Source: Candidatus Methylomirabilota bacterium (GTDB lineage: Bacteria > Methylomirabilota > Methylomirabilia > Methylomirabilales > JACPAU01). From it: a DNA stretch of 7,594 nt. The notes under the pieces are model-generated. The model did not search any database. It had not been told where the DNA came from and saw nothing but the letters and a program-made list of their open reading frames with translations. This document shows, piece after piece, positions 7,417 to 7,594 of the stretch. Positions within the stretch are counted from its first letter, which is position 1. The number at the start of each line of letters is the position of its first letter. Location of the stretch: NCBI GenBank assembly GCA_016180705.1, contig JACPAU010000028.1:1-7594 (forward strand). The letters run 5' to 3'. The translations under genes were made by a program, and so were the position numbers.

Positions 7417-7594
7417 GGCGTGCGGCGCTTTCCCGCGCCTCATCGTCCTTCAGGATCCCCTGAGCCCCGCGGAGCACCTGGCGCTTGGGGCCGCCTACGA
7501 GGCGCAGGGGAAGATCGAGTTGGCTCGGGCGGAGTACGAGACGGCGCTGCGCGCGGGGGAGGCCGCGGGGCCGCTGCTCGGGCTCGGGAACCTG
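7319..7594 (+). CDS. TPR lipoprotein, 5' part (cut by window end), overlapping the peptidase gene
   Basis: In the frame +1 relative to the peptidase an open frame runs from ATG 7319 to the window end (92 codons, no stop). It encodes a basic Gly/Arg-rich start (residues 2-16), a hydrophobic stretch (about 20-32) and a possible lipobox LEAC with C35. The region after it reads DPLSPAEHLALGAAYEAQGK and ARAEYETALRAG, a clear TPR helix pair ending in a GLGNL segment. GC-rich third positions switch to this frame from about 7382, so the TPR part is genuinely coded here. Two readings are possible. It may be a separate lipoprotein gene overlapping the peptidase end by about 98 nt, or it may be the TPR half of one PA2778-like protein separated by a frameshift (real or sequencing error). 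The start codon is uncertain: Glu at -2 of the lipobox is unusual, and the nearest Shine-Dalgarno-like GGGAG (7301-7305) is 13 nt away. Confidence 0.6.
   Translation, partial: MRTSPGGGRRRGGGGSWWSLAQAAPLAALVLLEACGAFPRLIVLQDPLSPAEHLALGAAYEAQGKIELARAEYETALRAGEAAGPLLGLGNL

Noticed and set aside
5407..7443. Very long minus-strand open frame (about 680 codons) opposite the HAD, small protein and peptidase genes
   Set aside because: It spans an intergenic gap and three + strand genes with clear motifs. Its composition is Arg/Pro/Gly-rich with no domain, typical of a GC-driven shadow frame.

Overview
The window is a very GC-rich (roughly 70% by eye, not computed), gene-dense, one-directional stretch of bacterial chromosome. 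All ten genes I can support lie on the + strand. Most junctions are 4-nt stop/start overlaps (ATGA or GTGA) or gaps of 2 nt. The genes belong to a Gram-negative-type bacterium: they include System I (Ccm) cytochrome c maturation and two probable lipoproteins. The lineage cannot be fixed from this sequence. High-GC phyla such as Methylomirabilota/Rokubacteria or deltaproteobacteria-like groups are possible, but this is only a guess.

Region 1 (1-5566) is a cytochrome c maturation operon: the 3' half of ccmA, then ccmB, ccmC, ccmD, ccmE, ccmF, ccmH (CcmL-type, CXXC) and a CcmI-like TPR protein. CcmA/B form the ABC module that releases holo-CcmE. CcmC, with CcmD, loads heme onto the CcmE histidine (H122 here). 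CcmF, with CcmH and CcmI, ligates heme to reduced apocytochrome. The diagnostic residues I checked are present: CcmC H47/H171 and WWD motif; CcmE KHSEEY; CcmF H172/H260/H302/H503 and WWD motif; CcmH C43/C46. No ccmG (thioredoxin-like DsbE) lies between ccmF and ccmH, where it often sits.

Region 2 (5563-6309) is a HAD-superfamily hydrolase. It overlaps the ccmI-like stop by 4 nt and so looks co-translated with the ccm operon, although no known role links it to cytochrome c maturation.

Region 3 (6310-6421) is the only real intergenic gap (112 nt). It holds a possible sigma70-type promoter, a 12-nt palindrome, a hairpin-forming inverted repeat and the strongest Shine-Dalgarno sequence of the window.

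Region 4 (6422-7594) starts a second unit: a small secreted/membrane protein of PA2779 type, a C39-like cysteine peptidase lipoprotein of PA2778 type, and the 5' part of a TPR lipoprotein read in a different frame and cut by the window end. The small protein carries a Gly-Gly directly before a strongly hydrophobic C-terminus, and C39 peptidases are known for cleaving after Gly-Gly. The pair may therefore be an enzyme and its substrate. This is the most interesting hypothesis in the window. The frame change between the peptidase and the TPR part is the most interesting structural anomaly.
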